Source of the DNA: Pseudoponticoccus marisrubri
Lineage (GTDB): Bacteria; Pseudomonadota; Alphaproteobacteria; Rhodobacterales; Rhodobacteraceae
Length of the DNA stretch: 64,000 bases
Reading direction: 5' to 3'
Assembly: GCF_001482405.1 (NCBI RefSeq)
Contig: NZ_LPXO01000001.1
Coordinates: 682,001 to 746,000, forward strand
Position 1 is the first letter of the stretch. Each line of letters starts with the position of its first letter. The position numbers were made by a program, and so were the translations under genes. The notes under the pieces are model-generated. The model made no database searches and was not told the origin of the DNA. It saw only the letters and a program-made list of their open reading frames with translations. Positions 25,124 through 34,699 of this stretch are shown here, piece by piece.

Positions 25124-26965
25124 TCAGGGCTTGTCGTGGAAGAAGGCATAGATCCGTTCGGCCAGCGCTTCGCTGACCCCGTCCACCGCCTTGAGATCGG
25201 CGAGGTTCGCCCGGCTGACCGCCTTGGCCGAGCCGAAATGCGCCAGCAGCGCGCGTTTGCGGGCGGCGCCCACGCCCTGCACCTCGTCCAGCGGGTTGGC
25301 GCTGACCGCCTTGGACCGCTTGGCGCGGTGTGAGCCGATGGCGAAACGGTGCGCCTCGTCGCGCAGGCGCTGCACGAAATAGAGCACCGGATCGTTGTGG
25401 CGCAGCGCGAAGGGGCGCTGGCCGGGGCGGTGGAACTCTTCCTTGCCGGCATCGCGGTCGATCCCCTTGGCGACGCCGACGAATGGCACGTCCTCGACCC
25501 CGTGCTCTTCCATGATCGCCGCCACGGCCGAGACCTGCCCGGCGCCGCCGTCGATCAGCATCAGGTCCGGCCAGAGCCCCTTTTCACGGTCGGGATCCTC
25601 TTTCAGCAGACGGGAGAGGCGGCGCTTCAGCACCTCCTTCATCATGCCGAAATCATCGCCCGGGGTCAGCTCGTCGCCGCGGATGTTGAACTTGCGGTAC
25701 TGGTTCTTGAGAAAGCCCTCGGGGCCGGAGACGATCATGGCGCCCACGGCATGGGCGCCCTGGATGTGGCTGTTGTCATAGACCTCGATCCGGGCCGGCG
25801 GGGCGTCAAGCTCGAAGGCCTCGGCCAGCCCGCGCAGCAGCTTGGCCTGGGTCGCGGTCTCGGCCATGCGGCGGGCGAGGCTCTCGCGCGCATTGCGCGC
25901 CGCGCCCTCGACCAGCTCGGCCTTCTCGCCGCGCTGGGGCACGGCGATCTCGACCTTGCGGCCCAGCTTGTCGGCCAGCAGCTCGCCCATCAGGTCGGCA
26001 TTCTCGATCCCGTGGCTGAGCAGCAGCAGGCGGGCCGGTTCCTTCTGGTCGTAAAACTGGCCGATGAAGGCCTCCATCACCTCGGCCTCGGAGACATCGT
26101 CGCCGACCCGCGGGTAAAAGTCGCGATTGCCCCAGTTCTGGTTCGCGCGGATGAAGAAGACCTGCACGCAGGCCTGTCCGCCCTCCATGTGCAGCGCGAT
26201 CACGTCGGCCTCGGCCACGCCCTTGGGGTTGATGCCCTGCGCGGTCTGCACGCTGGTCAGGGCGCGGATCCGGTCCCGCAGAGCGGCGGCGCGTTCGAAC
26301 TCCATCGCCTCGGAGGCGGCCGCCATCTGCTCGGCCAGCATGGCCTGCACCTGGGTCGACTTGCCGGTCAGGAAGCGCTGCGCGTCGCGCACGCTGGCGG
26401 CATAATCCGCCTCGGAGATGCGGCCGACACAGGGCGCGCTGCAGCGCTTGATCTGGTGCAGCAGGCAGGGGCGCGTGCGGCTTTCGAACATCGAGTCCGA
26501 GCAATTGCGCAGCAGGAAGGCCTTCTGCAGCTGGTTCAGCGTCCGGTTGACCGCGCCGGCGCTGGCGAAGGGGCCATAATACTGACCGCCCTCGGTCTTG
26601 GCGCCGCGATGCTTGCGGATCTGCGGATAGGCGTGACCGGTGACGAGGATGTTGGGAAAGCTCTTGTCGTCGCGCAGAAGCACGTTGAACTTGGGCTTGA
26701 GCTGCTTGATCAGGTTCTGTTCCAGCAGCAGCGCCTCGGTCTCGGTGCGCGTGGTCAGGAACATCATCGACGCGGTTTCCGAGATCATCCGCGCAATGCG
26801 CCGCGAATGCCCCGAGGGGCGTGCATAGTTCGACACCCGCGCCTTGAGGTTGCGTGCCTTGCCGACATAGAGCACGCGGCTTTGCGCATCGAGCATGCGA
26901 TAGACGCCCGGCGAGCTGTCGAGCGTCTTCAGATAGGACTGGATGACATCATGTCCGCCGGTCAT
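25124..26965 (-). CDS. uvrC: Excinuclease ABC subunit C
   Basis: 613 residues. An N-terminal GIY-YIG nuclease ([28 protein letters not shown], of which VYR and YVGKA are key) is followed by a UVR segment ([18 protein letters not shown]), the RNase H-like C-terminal nuclease ([17 protein letters not shown]) and tandem HhH motifs ([28 protein letters not shown]). It makes the dual incisions in nucleotide excision repair. The start [12 protein letters not shown] at 26965 fits the family; an upstream in-frame extension to 27052 looks spurious. Confidence 0.95.
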   Translation of the reverse strand: MTGGHDVIQSYLKTLDSSPGVYRMLDAQSRVLYVGKARNLKARVSNYARPSGHSRRIARMISETASMMFLTTRTETEALLLEQNLIKQLKPKFNVLLRDDKSFPNILVTGHAYPQIRKHRGAKTEGGQYYGPFASAGAVNRTLNQLQKAFLLRNCSDSMFESRTRPCLLHQIKRCSAPCVGRISEADYAASVRDAQRFLTGKSTQVQAMLAEQMAAASEAMEFERAAALRDRIRALTSVQTAQGINPKGVAEADVIALHMEGGQACVQVFFIRANQNWGNRDFYPRVGDDVSEAEVMEAFIGQFYDQKEPARLLLLSHGIENADLMGELLADKLGRKVEIAVPQRGEKAELVEGAARNARESLARRMAETATQAKLLRGLAEAFELDAPPARIEVYDNSHIQGAHAVGAMIVSGPEGFLKNQYRKFNIRGDELTPGDDFGMMKEVLKRRLSRLLKEDPDREKGLWPDLMLIDGGAGQVSAVAAIMEEHGVEDVPFVGVAKGIDRDAGKEEFHRPGQRPFALRHNDPVLYFVQRLRDEAHRFAIGSHRAKRSKAVSANPLDEVQGVGAARKRALLAHFGSAKAVSRANLADLKAVDGVSEALAERIYAFFHDKP

Positions 26966-27287
26966 GCAGCTGTCCCGATCCCCCGTTCCGGATGCAGGCG
27001 GGATACATACGATTCCCCGTCCCCGCCTGCAATGCAAAGCGCTTTGGTTCAAGGGCGAATGGATCCACCGAAACTGTGGATAAACCTGTAGGCAAAAACC
27101 GGCGAAGCGGGATTTCTTCTTGAGTCTTGGCCACTTCCGTCATCTGCCCAATTTTTCAGCACCTAAATAACCCACTGAAAAGGCTGAATAAAAAATCGGA
27201 TGTTTGCAATGCATTGGAATTCTTAATGTTTTTGTAACGCTTACGTTACGTCCGCGTGACCGGTGCAAAACCTGACTCGAACCAGCA
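26966..27287. promoter_or_regulatory. AT-rich 322-bp gap upstream of uvrC, with a perfect DnaA box
   Basis: This is the most AT-rich stretch of the window and holds no gene. Seen: a palindrome CAAAGCGCTTTG (27035-27046); TGTGGATAA (27075-27083), the exact complement of the DnaA box TTATCCACA; TTTTCAG (27153-27159) with CTGAAAA (27175-27181); a CtrA-like TTAA-N7-GTAA at about 27223-27237; and GTAACG-CTTA-CGTTAC (27234-27249). It must contain the uvrC promoter. A weak pair, TTGCAG and TATGTA on the minus strand near 27030-27005, is possible. Confidence 0.5.
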
Positions 27288-28088
27288 TCATTCCAGCCCG
27301 ATCACGTCCGGTGTCTGCCAGTTCAGGTGCTGCCCGCCGTCGATGCACAGAAGTTGCCCGGTGACGCCCGGGGACGACAGGAAATATCCCAGCGCACCGG
27401 TGATGTCATCGGGATTGGCTCCCCGCTCCAGCAATGTGGCGGCGCGCTGGCGGGCGAAATGGTCCTCGGACTGGCGGCCGCCCTTGAGCGTCGGGCCGGG
27501 CCCGATCGCGTTGACGCGCACCTTTGGTGCCAGCGCCTGCGCCGCGGTGCGGGTGAAGGCCCAGAGCCCCATCTTGGCCAGCGTGTAGGTCATGAATTCC
27601 GGCGTCAGCTTGCGCACGCGCTGGTCGATCATGTTGACCACCAGCCCCTGCGCCGCGGGCTCGTCGCGGGAATCCCGCAGCGGGTCGGGCACCTGTCGGG
27701 CCAGCTCCTGCGTCAGCACGAAGGGCGCGCGCAGGTTGCTCTGCATGTGGCGGTCCCAGCTGTCGCGGGTGGCGGTCTCGATATTGTCGTATTCGAAGAT
27801 CGAGGCATTGTTGACCAGCACCGTCAGCGGTCCACCCAGCGCCTCGGCGGCGCGCCCGATGAGCGGCGCGATCTGCGCCTCGTCCACCAGGTCCGCCTGC
27901 AGCATGGCGGCCTGCCGCCCCATGCCGCGGATCTCTTCCACGGTGTCGCGCGCCGCGTCCTCGGAGCCCGCGTAATGCACCACCACGTCGTGGCCGCGCG
28001 CCGCCAATTCCAACGCCATGGCGCGGCCCAGCCGCTTGGCGCCGCCTGTCACCAGCGCGCGGGGCGCCGCTCCTGTCGTCTCAGCCAT
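27288..28088 (-). CDS. SDR oxidoreductase of pteridine reductase / FolM type
   Basis: 266 residues. The Rossmann motif is TGGAKRLG, close to the TGxxxR-type loop of NADPH-dependent pteridine reductases. The usual SDR Ser is replaced by Asp in VVNMIDQRV, 13 residues before the Tyr of YTLAK, giving the Asp-Tyr-Lys set known from PTR1 and FolM. It probably reduces dihydropterins (dihydromonapterin or dihydrofolate-like) in the cytoplasm. It lies 13 bases after the antiporter gene stop, upstream of uvrC, in the same direction. Confidence 0.82.
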   Translation of the reverse strand: MAETTGAAPRALVTGGAKRLGRAMALELAARGHDVVVHYAGSEDAARDTVEEIRGMGRQAAMLQADLVDEAQIAPLIGRAAEALGGPLTVLVNNASIFEYDNIETATRDSWDRHMQSNLRAPFVLTQELARQVPDPLRDSRDEPAAQGLVVNMIDQRVRKLTPEFMTYTLAKMGLWAFTRTAAQALAPKVRVNAIGPGPTLKGGRQSEDHFARQRAATLLERGANPDDITGALGYFLSSPGVTGQLLCIDGGQHLNWQTPDVIGLE

Positions 28089-28101
28089 CTGTCCTCCGGG
28101 G

Positions 28102-29049
28102 TCATGTCAACACGAGCAGGACATAGCCCACATACAGCGCCGACAAGACCACGCCCCAGATCCGCGTCAGGTCGCGGCGCAGGAAGACGAAGGGCACCAG
28201 CAGGATCGAGGCGCCCAGCATCACCCACAGGTCGAAGCGCAGCAGGTTCGGATCCACCGGCATGGGCGCGATGAGCGAGGCCACACCGATGATGGCCAGC
28301 AGGTTGAACATGTTCGAGCCGATCACGTTGCCGATCGCCACGTCGGCCTGCCGCCGGATCGCCGCCATGACGGTGGTGGCCAGTTCCGGCAGCGACGTGC
28401 CCAGCGCGACCAGCGTCAGCCCGATCACCGTGTCGGGCACGCCAAACATCAGCGCGATCTCGGACGCGCTGTCGACCAGCAGGTCGGCGCCCAGCGGCAG
28501 GCCCACAAGGCCCAGCGCCAGGAAGAGCAGGATCTTCCACCACGGCATGTCGGGGTCGGCGCCCTCGGGCTCTTCGACCTCGGGGTCGGGCTTGCCGGCG
28601 CGGCGATGGGCCAGCGCCTCGCGCACGGAATCGCCCAGCGCCAGCGCCAGCACCGCCAGCAGTATCAGCCCCGCGATCCAGTCGAACACGCCGCGGAAGG
28701 CCAGCCCGATGAACAGCACCGAGCCCGCCAGCATCACGAGGTAGCTTTTGCGCGTCTCGCACTGGCTGGTATGCATCACGGTGATCAGCGCGGGCACACC
28801 CAGCACCAGCAGCACGTTTGCGGTGTTGGATCCCACGACATTGCCCAGCGCGATCCCGGGCACGCCCTCCAGCGCCGCCTGGACCGAGATCAGCAGTTCC
28901 GGCGCCGAGGTGCCGAAGGCGACGATGGTCAGGCTGACGATCAGGGCGGGGATGCCGACACGCAGCGCGAGGTTCACCGCCCCCTTGACCAGCGCGTCGC
29001 CCGCAAGCAACAGGATCAGGAGGCCCAGAACCGCATAGACGAAGACCAT
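28102..29049 (-). CDS. Calcium/sodium (cation/H+) antiporter, YrbG-like
   Basis: 315 residues. Two inverted Na_Ca_ex repeats carry the alpha motifs (VAFGTSAPELLISVQAAL...GNVVGSNTANV and VALGTSLPELATTVMAAI...GNVIGSNMFNL), about ten helices, and a cytosolic acidic loop (DPEVEEPEGADPD) between the halves. It exchanges Ca2+ or another cation for Na+ or H+ at the inner membrane. The ATG at 29049 follows AAGGAG; it is adjacent to the small zinc-ribbon-like gene. Confidence 0.92.
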   Translation of the reverse strand: MVFVYAVLGLLILLLAGDALVKGAVNLALRVGIPALIVSLTIVAFGTSAPELLISVQAALEGVPGIALGNVVGSNTANVLLVLGVPALITVMHTSQCETRKSYLVMLAGSVLFIGLAFRGVFDWIAGLILLAVLALALGDSVREALAHRRAGKPDPEVEEPEGADPDMPWWKILLFLALGLVGLPLGADLLVDSASEIALMFGVPDTVIGLTLVALGTSLPELATTVMAAIRRQADVAIGNVIGSNMFNLLAIIGVASLIAPMPVDPNLLRFDLWVMLGASILLVPFVFLRRDLTRIWGVVLSALYVGYVLLVLT

Positions 29050-29051
29050 GC

Positions 29052-29228
29052 TCAGCGTTTCTCCTTGGCGCAGGGACAGGGACCGCTTCCGATACGGAAC
29101 CGCCCGCAGCGCTTGCAACGTTTCGAGCTCAACCGGTCGAGATGGCGCTTGCCGGGCACGCGCAGGCGCCCGAACATGGCCAGCACGGCCATCACTGCCA
29201 GGAAGAGAAAGACAATCTTGACGACCAC
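29052..29228 (-). CDS. Small membrane-anchored protein with a zinc-ribbon-like tail
   Basis: About 58 residues from a GTG at 29228 (a GTG at 29258 inside the protease gene is also possible). One membrane helix (KIVFLFLAVMAVLAMFG) is followed by a basic segment and CKRCGRFRIGSGPCPC, a Cys pattern that could bind zinc. The gene sits between the S49 protease stop and the antiporter start with gaps of one and two bases, so all three are co-expressed. No function is recognised. Confidence 0.6.
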   Translation of the reverse strand: MVVKIVFLFLAVMAVLAMFGRLRVPGKRHLDRLSSKRCKRCGRFRIGSGPCPCAKEKR

Positions 29229-29229
29229 G

Positions 29230-30024
29230 TCACAGCCCGAACCGGGCAAAGGCGGCACGGTCCTCGATCTCGGCCAAGGCGCCGTCCACCGCCTGCATGC
29301 CCAGCCGCGGCAGAAGCGGCTTTTTCGCCTCGTAGCGGCGGAAGCGGACCTTGTCGCCGAAGCGCTCCTTCATCTGCGGCACCAAGTGCCCCACCCCGTC
29401 GGCCAGCCCGACATCGACGGCGGCCTGCCCGATCCAGACCTCTCCGGTGAACAGGTCGGGATTGTCGGCCAGCTTGTCGCCGCGCCGGTCCTGCACCTGC
29501 GCGATGAAGGTCTGGTGCAGCTGTCCCAGCAGCCGGTTGAGCCGGGCCACGTCTTCTTCCTTCTCGGGGCGGAACGGGTCCATCATGCTCTTGGACTTGC
29601 CGGCGGTGTAGACGCGGCGTTCGATCCCCTGCCGCTGCAGGAAGACATGCGCCCCGAAGGAGGCCGAGATCACGCCGATCGAGCCCAGGATCGAGCTGGG
29701 ATCGGCCCAGATCTCGTCCGCGGCCGAGGCGATCCAGTACCCGCCCGATGCGGCCACGTCTTCGCAGAAGGCGTAGACCGGTACCTCGTTCTCCTCCGAC
29801 AGGCGGCGGATGCGCGACCCGATCAGCGAGGATTGCACGGGCGAGCCGCCGGGCGAGTTGATCTCGAGCGCGACGGCATCGGGCTTGCCCTTGAACGCCT
29901 TCTCCAGCATCTGCGCCAGCGAGCGGTCGCTCATCGAGGAGCGGCCGGGCGCGCCGATGGCACCCTGCAGCCGCACGACCGACACGCGCGGCGCCTTGTT
30001 CATGAACGGGATCCAACGTCTCAT
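29230..30024 (-). CDS. S49-family peptidase (SppA/SohB-like)
   Basis: 264 residues. The ClpP-like fold of signal peptide peptidases is shown by ALEINSPGGSPVQSSLIGSR, the nucleophile region CEDVAASGGYWIASAADEIW (Ser of ASGGY) and the base Lys in TAGKSKSMMDPFRPE. Length matches the single-domain short form. No clear signal peptide or membrane anchor is seen, so the location is uncertain. The start at 30024 (MRRWIPFMNK) has only a weak ribosome binding site. Confidence 0.85.
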   Translation of the reverse strand: MRRWIPFMNKAPRVSVVRLQGAIGAPGRSSMSDRSLAQMLEKAFKGKPDAVALEINSPGGSPVQSSLIGSRIRRLSEENEVPVYAFCEDVAASGGYWIASAADEIWADPSSILGSIGVISASFGAHVFLQRQGIERRVYTAGKSKSMMDPFRPEKEEDVARLNRLLGQLHQTFIAQVQDRRGDKLADNPDLFTGEVWIGQAAVDVGLADGVGHLVPQMKERFGDKVRFRRYEAKKPLLPRLGMQAVDGALAEIEDRAAFARFGL

Positions 30025-30115
30025 GGGCAGCGATGTAGACGCGCGGTGTCGGACAAACAAGGCGCAGCCCGAAAAGACGCGTGCCTTGTGGCGGATGCGC
30101 CGCGCGGGCGGGTGG

Positions 30116-32305
30116 CTAGAAGAAGCTTTGCGGGTCGATATCGACGGCCAGCCGCAGATCGCCCTTCAGCCGCACCGGCGCCAGCCACGCGCCGATGGCC
30201 CCTTGCAGGGCCACGCCCTTGGGGGCCTTGACCAGCAGTCGCACGCGGTGGCGCCCGCGCACCCGGGCGATCGGCGCCGGTGCCGGGCCCAGCACCTGCG
30301 CGCCCACCTGCCGCAGCGGCGCATCGTTGCGCGCCAGCCAGTTGCCCAGGTCGAAGACCTGCGGCATGTCCTCGCCCGACAGGATGACCCCGGCCAGCCG
30401 CCCGTAAGGCGGCATGCCGGCAGCGCGGCGTTCCTCGGCCTCGGCGGCCCAGAACGCCTCTTCGTCGCCACCGAGGATCGCGCGGATCACCGGGTGCTCG
30501 GGCTGGTAGGTCTGCAGCAGCGCCTGTCCCGGCTTCTCGGCCCGGCCCGCGCGCCCCGCCACCTGCCGCATCAGTTGGAAGGTGCGCTCGGCCGCGCGCA
30601 AATCCGAGCCCTGCAGCCCCAGATCGGCGTCTATCACGCCGACCAGCGTCAGGTTGGGGAAGTTGTGCCCCTTGGCCACCAGCTGGGTGCCGATGATGAT
30701 GTCGGCGCCGCCCGCGGCGATGGCCTCGATCTGGGCCTTCAACTCGCGCGCGGTGCCGTAGAGATCCGAGGACAGCACCGCCACCCGCGCCTCGGGGAAG
30801 AGCGCGGTGGCCTCCTCGGCCAGCCGTTCGACCCCCGGGCCCACCGGGGCCAGCTTGTCCTCGGCCTCGCAATGCGGGCAGACCGTGGGGATCGGCCGGC
30901 TCTCGCCGCATTGGTGGCAGACCAGCCGCTTGAGGAAACGGTGTTCGACCATGCGCGCATCGCAATGGTCGCAGCCGATCTGCTGGCCGCAGGCCCGGCA
31001 GAGCGTCACCGGCGCATAGCCGCGGCGGTTCAGGAACAACAGCGCCTGTTCGCCGCGCTCCAGCCGCGCCACGACCGCCTTGCGCAGGCTGGGCGAGATC
31101 CAGCGCGCCGCCGGCAGGTCCTCGCGCCGCATGTCGATGGCGCGCATCTCGGGCAGCACGGCCGGCCCGAAGCGCGAGACCAGCTCCAGCCGCTGGTACT
31201 TGCCCGCCTCGGCATTGGCCCAGCTTTCCAGCGAGGGCGTGGCCGAGGCCAGCACCACCTGCGCGCCCAGGATCGAGGCGCGCAGCACCGCCATGTCGCG
31301 CGCATTGTAGAGCACCCCGTCCTCCTGCTTGTAGGAGGTGTCGTGTTCCTCGTCGACGACGATCAGCCCCAGCGACCGGAAGGGCAGGAACAGCGCCGAA
31401 CGCGCGCCCACCACGACCTGGGCCTGCCCCTCGGCCACCATCTTCCAGACCCGGCGACGTTCGGTCATGGTCACGCCGGAATGCCATTCCGCCGGGCGCC
31501 CGCCGAAGCGCGCGGCAAGCCGGGTCAGGAACTCGGCCGAGAGCGCGATCTCGGGCAGCAGCACCAGCGCCTGCCGGCCCTGCCGCAGCGCCTCGGCCAC
31601 GGCCTCGAGATAGACCTCGGTCTTGCCAGAGCCGGTCACGCCCTTGAGCAGCACCGTGCCGTAGCGGCCCGCGCGCTGGCCTTCGCGCAGCACCTCGACC
31701 GCCGCGGCCTGGTCCTCGGTCAGGTCCTTGCCGCCCAGCTCGGGGTCGAGCCGCGGGAATGGCGTGTCGCGGGGGCTTTCCTCCTCGACGATGGCGCCGC
31801 CGGGCAGCAGCCCCTTGACCACCGAGGATGTCACGCCGGCGGCCTCGGCCAGTTCCTTCAGGGTCAGCGCCAGCCCGCCCATCTCTTCGGCAGCGTCCAG
31901 CACCCGGCGCCGCGCATCGGTCATGCGCGCGGGCTCCCCTTCGCCGCGGCGATAGACCTTGCGCATCGACGGCGGATCGCCCAACCCCGGCGCCCGCGTC
32001 GCCAGCCGCAGCATGGCGGGCAGCGGCGTCAGCGTGTAGGCGCCGGCCTTCTCTAGGAAGAGCCGCATCTCCTCGCGCATGGGCGCGGCATCCAGCACGC
32101 GGATCACCGGGCGGATCTTGGCAGCGTCGAAACCGCCCTGCCCGGGCCCCCAGACGACGCCCAGCACCTTGCGCGGCCCCAGCGGCACCTCGACGAAGGC
32201 GCCGACAAAACAGCCACCCTCGGGCGCGCGGTAATCCAGCACCCGGTCGAGCGGCTGCGTGGTCAGCACGCCGACCCGCTCGCCCTCTGCAAAGAATGCG
32301 TCCAT
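30116..32305 (-). CDS. priA: Primosomal replication protein N' (PriA helicase)
   Basis: 729 residues. A 3'-DNA-binding N-terminal domain and winged helix are followed by the helicase core: Walker A LKGVTGSGKTEVY, DEEH box IVVDEEHDTSYKQ, the LASATPSLES motif and VAGRAGRAEKPG. Zinc-binding cysteine pairs lie in LCRACGQQIGCDHCDA and LVCHQCGE...VCPHCEAE. It restarts collapsed forks by loading the primosome. The start MDAFFAEGERVGV at 32305 matches the family; the open frame upstream is not coding. Confidence 0.95.
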   Translation of the reverse strand: MDAFFAEGERVGVLTTQPLDRVLDYRAPEGGCFVGAFVEVPLGPRKVLGVVWGPGQGGFDAAKIRPVIRVLDAAPMREEMRLFLEKAGAYTLTPLPAMLRLATRAPGLGDPPSMRKVYRRGEGEPARMTDARRRVLDAAEEMGGLALTLKELAEAAGVTSSVVKGLLPGGAIVEEESPRDTPFPRLDPELGGKDLTEDQAAAVEVLREGQRAGRYGTVLLKGVTGSGKTEVYLEAVAEALRQGRQALVLLPEIALSAEFLTRLAARFGGRPAEWHSGVTMTERRRVWKMVAEGQAQVVVGARSALFLPFRSLGLIVVDEEHDTSYKQEDGVLYNARDMAVLRASILGAQVVLASATPSLESWANAEAGKYQRLELVSRFGPAVLPEMRAIDMRREDLPAARWISPSLRKAVVARLERGEQALLFLNRRGYAPVTLCRACGQQIGCDHCDARMVEHRFLKRLVCHQCGESRPIPTVCPHCEAEDKLAPVGPGVERLAEEATALFPEARVAVLSSDLYGTARELKAQIEAIAAGGADIIIGTQLVAKGHNFPNLTLVGVIDADLGLQGSDLRAAERTFQLMRQVAGRAGRAEKPGQALLQTYQPEHPVIRAILGGDEEAFWAAEAEERRAAGMPPYGRLAGVILSGEDMPQVFDLGNWLARNDAPLRQVGAQVLGPAPAPIARVRGRHRVRLLVKAPKGVALQGAIGAWLAPVRLKGDLRLAVDIDPQSFF

Positions 32306-32343
32306 CACCCCAGTCCCGTTAGCGATAACCACTCCGGGCTTTC

Positions 32344-32375
32344 GACCCGTCCGTCCTTGGGGTATGACACGGGTC
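32344..32375. promoter_or_regulatory. Inverted repeat in the priA/fsa divergent gap
   Basis: GACCCGT (32344-32350) and ACGGGTC (32369-32375) lie in the 107-bp gap between the divergent priA and transaldolase genes. The 18-base spacing suits either a hairpin or a regulator site. No clear promoter hexamers are seen. Confidence 0.35.
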
Positions 32376-32412
32376 AAGGAATGCCAAGCACAGCCGGGAG
32401 GGCCAACGCGCA

Positions 32413-33066
32413 ATGAAATTCTTTGTCGACACCGCCGATATCGACGCGATCCGCGACCTGCACGCCCTGGGCATGGTCGACGGGGTTACCACCAACCCCT
32501 CGCTCATCAACAAGTCGGGCCGCGACATCCTGGAAGTCACCAAGGAGATCTGCGACCTGGTCGAGGGCCCCGTCTCGGCCGAGGTGATCGCCACCGAATC
32601 CGACGCGATGATCGCCGAGGGCCGCAAGCTGGCCGAAATCGCCGAGAACATCGCCGTGAAGGTGCCGCTGACCTGGGACGGGCTGAAGGCCTGCAAGGTG
32701 CTCAGCGACGAGGGCCGCATGGTCAATGTCACCCTGTGCTTCACCGCCAACCAGGCGCTGCTGGCCGCCAAGGCGGGCGCTACCTTCATCTCGCCCTTCA
32801 TCGGCCGGCTGGACGACCTGAACATGGACGGGCTGGAGCTGATCGCCGATATCCGCGAGATCTATGACAATTACGGCTACGAGACGCAGATCCTCGCCGC
32901 CTCGATCCGCACCGCGAACCACATGTCGGAATGCGCCAAGATCGGCGCCGACGTGGCCACCGCACCGCCGGGCGTGATCCATGCCATGGCCAACCACGTG
33001 CTGACCGACAAGGGCCTGGCCGCCTTCCTCAAGGATGCCGAGGCCGCGGGCATCAAGATCGTCTGA
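32413..33066 (+). CDS. fsa: Transaldolase-family protein, fructose-6-phosphate aldolase type
   Basis: 217 residues, the size of the short TalC/FSA subfamily. It starts [16 protein letters not shown], has [13 protein letters not shown], the Schiff-base Lys83 in [12 protein letters not shown], and [20 protein letters not shown]. Proteins of this size act either as transaldolase in the pentose phosphate pathway or as fructose-6-phosphate aldolase; I cannot separate these by eye. rpe is elsewhere in the window (56752-57447). GGGAGGG lies ten bases upstream of the ATG. Confidence 0.9.
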   Translation: MKFFVDTADIDAIRDLHALGMVDGVTTNPSLINKSGRDILEVTKEICDLVEGPVSAEVIATESDAMIAEGRKLAEIAENIAVKVPLTWDGLKACKVLSDEGRMVNVTLCFTANQALLAAKAGATFISPFIGRLDDLNMDGLELIADIREIYDNYGYETQILAASIRTANHMSECAKIGADVATAPPGVIHAMANHVLTDKGLAAFLKDAEAAGIKIV

Positions 33067-33089
33067 CCGTCTCGGGGCGGGCCGCGTCC

Positions 33090-33932
33090 TCAGACGTTCG
33101 GCTCGCCTTGCAGGCCCATCAGCTTGCGCATGCCCGTCCAGATCGCCGGCAGTTTCGGCGGGGCGGACATGCCGGCCACGGCCTCCTCGGCCCAGGGCGC
33201 CATTTCGCGCGCGGCAAAGGCGCGGCCCCACTCAAGATAGGCGTCGGCATGCTCCGGGCGCAGCCGGCAGGCCGAGCCCACCAGCCCGACCAGCGTCTCG
33301 GCGGGCGAGTACCATTCATCCTGAATCGCTGTCACGCGGCGCTGCATCAGCGGGCCGACAAGGCGCATGATGCGTTTCTCCGAGAAGGCCAGCAGCAGGC
33401 GGCCCATCTCGTCCCGCGAATAGTGGATCAGCGGCGGGAAGGTGTCGAAGAACACCGCCTGCCCGTCGACGATCGCGAAGTTGCGAATCGAGGGGTGGAA
33501 GCCGATCCGCCCCTGCTGCCCCTCGGCCCAGTGCCAGAACCGCGCGATCACCGTGCCGGCCTGCTGCATCATCTCCAGCGTCTCCTCCACCGGCGCGGTC
33601 TGCATGCGCGGGCGCATCAGGCTGTCGGTCGGCAGCGCCTCCTGCACGATCACGGGGATGGTCACGCCATCCATCTCGAGCAGGTGGAACACGGTCTGCG
33701 GCAGCGGCACGCCGGCGGCGACCAGCGCATCGGCGTAATCGTCATGGCAGACCTTCAGCCGCTCCAGCGCGCGCGGATCGGGCAGGCCGCGATAGACCTT
33801 GATCACCCGGTCGCCAAAGGGCCCGCCTTCGGGGCGGAACGGGGCGCAGAAATAGCCGAGTTTCGAGATCGTCTGGCCGCGCGCCGCGCTGTCCTGCCGG
33901 ATCAGGGCGCGGAGGGCATCGAGGTCGGTCAT
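33090..33932 (-). CDS. Uncharacterised protein with kinase-like features (possibly DUF6206)
   Basis: 280 residues, cytoplasmic. Segments such as RVIKVYRGLPDPRALERL, VIVQEALPTDSLM and a late HPSIRNFAIVDGQAVFFDTF recall the lysine, hinge and catalytic-loop order of aminoglycoside-phosphotransferase-like kinases. The Asp expected after His is replaced. It may belong to DUF6206 (from memory, unverified). AAAGGAGAG lies upstream of the ATG. It converges with the transaldolase gene. Confidence 0.65.
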   Translation of the reverse strand: MTDLDALRALIRQDSAARGQTISKLGYFCAPFRPEGGPFGDRVIKVYRGLPDPRALERLKVCHDDYADALVAAGVPLPQTVFHLLEMDGVTIPVIVQEALPTDSLMRPRMQTAPVEETLEMMQQAGTVIARFWHWAEGQQGRIGFHPSIRNFAIVDGQAVFFDTFPPLIHYSRDEMGRLLLAFSEKRIMRLVGPLMQRRVTAIQDEWYSPAETLVGLVGSACRLRPEHADAYLEWGRAFAAREMAPWAEEAVAGMSAPPKLPAIWTGMRKLMGLQGEPNV

Positions 33933-33987
33933 GGGGCTCTCCTTTGGCGCCCGCTCCTAAAGCAGATCGGCGGCAAGGGACAGAGGG

Positions 33988-34629
33988 TCAGGCAAGACCC
34001 AGCCGGGCGGCCACCTCGGCGGTCAGCGCGGACACCTCGTCGCGGGCCGGGCCACGCGCCACCTCCTGCGCGCCGCGTCCCAGCCCCATCGCCTCAGCAT
34101 AGCCTACGCGGTTGGCCAGCCCGTGCCGAGCCAGCGGCGCGTCGATCTTCTGCACCGCCTGCGCCACGTCCAGCCCCAGCCGCGTGCCGCTGCGCGTGCG
34201 GTTCATCACCAGCAGCGTCTCGCGCCGCTCGCGCGCGGCAAGGTCCAGCACGCCCTCGGTGGCCCAGAGATCCACGTGGCTGACCGAGACCGGCACCACC
34301 ACAAGGTCGGCCACGCGCAGCGCCGGGCGCAGGTCGCTGTCGGCCTTGGGCGGCGTGTCGATCACCACCACGTCATGCGCGGCGGTCAGCTTGCGGCATT
34401 CCAGCGAGATCCCCCAGGCCGAAGAGGTCGAGAATTCCAGCCGGTCGCAATCGGCCGGGTCAGCCTCGATCCGGGTCATGTACCAGCGCCCGAGCGAGCC
34501 CTGCGGATCGAGATCCACCAGCGCCACCTTCAGGCCCATCTCGCGGAACCCCAGCCCCAGATGCGCGGCCATGGTGGTCTTGCCGCTGCCGCCCTTCTGC
34601 TGTGCCACCGTGATGACCCGGCCTGCCAT
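33988..34629 (-). CDS. Solo ParA-family ATPase
   Basis: 213 residues. The deviant Walker A is QQKGGSGKTTMAAHLG, switch/Walker A' is LVDLDPQGSLGRW and Walker B-like VVVIDTPPKADSDL. It lacks a N-terminal helix-turn-helix and no ParB gene is adjacent, so it is an orphan ParA of the type that positions protein clusters or acts in cell division rather than plasmid partition. GGGGAGCG lies upstream of the ATG. A CtrA-like box lies 71 bases upstream. Confidence 0.87.
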   Translation of the reverse strand: MAGRVITVAQQKGGSGKTTMAAHLGLGFREMGLKVALVDLDPQGSLGRWYMTRIEADPADCDRLEFSTSSAWGISLECRKLTAAHDVVVIDTPPKADSDLRPALRVADLVVVPVSVSHVDLWATEGVLDLAARERRETLLVMNRTRSGTRLGLDVAQAVQKIDAPLARHGLANRVGYAEAMGLGRGAQEVARGPARDEVSALTAEVAARLGLA

Positions 34630-34699
34630 GTCGCGCTCCCCCTGCTGTGCCGGGCCACCCTGCCCCGGCTGATCGGCGGAATCCAGCCACCCGCGCGAT

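Noticed and set aside
26966-27287. Chromosomal replication origin
   Set aside because: Only one DnaA box is exact. No cluster of boxes or known origin-linked gene set is present, so it is reported only as an AT-rich regulatory island.
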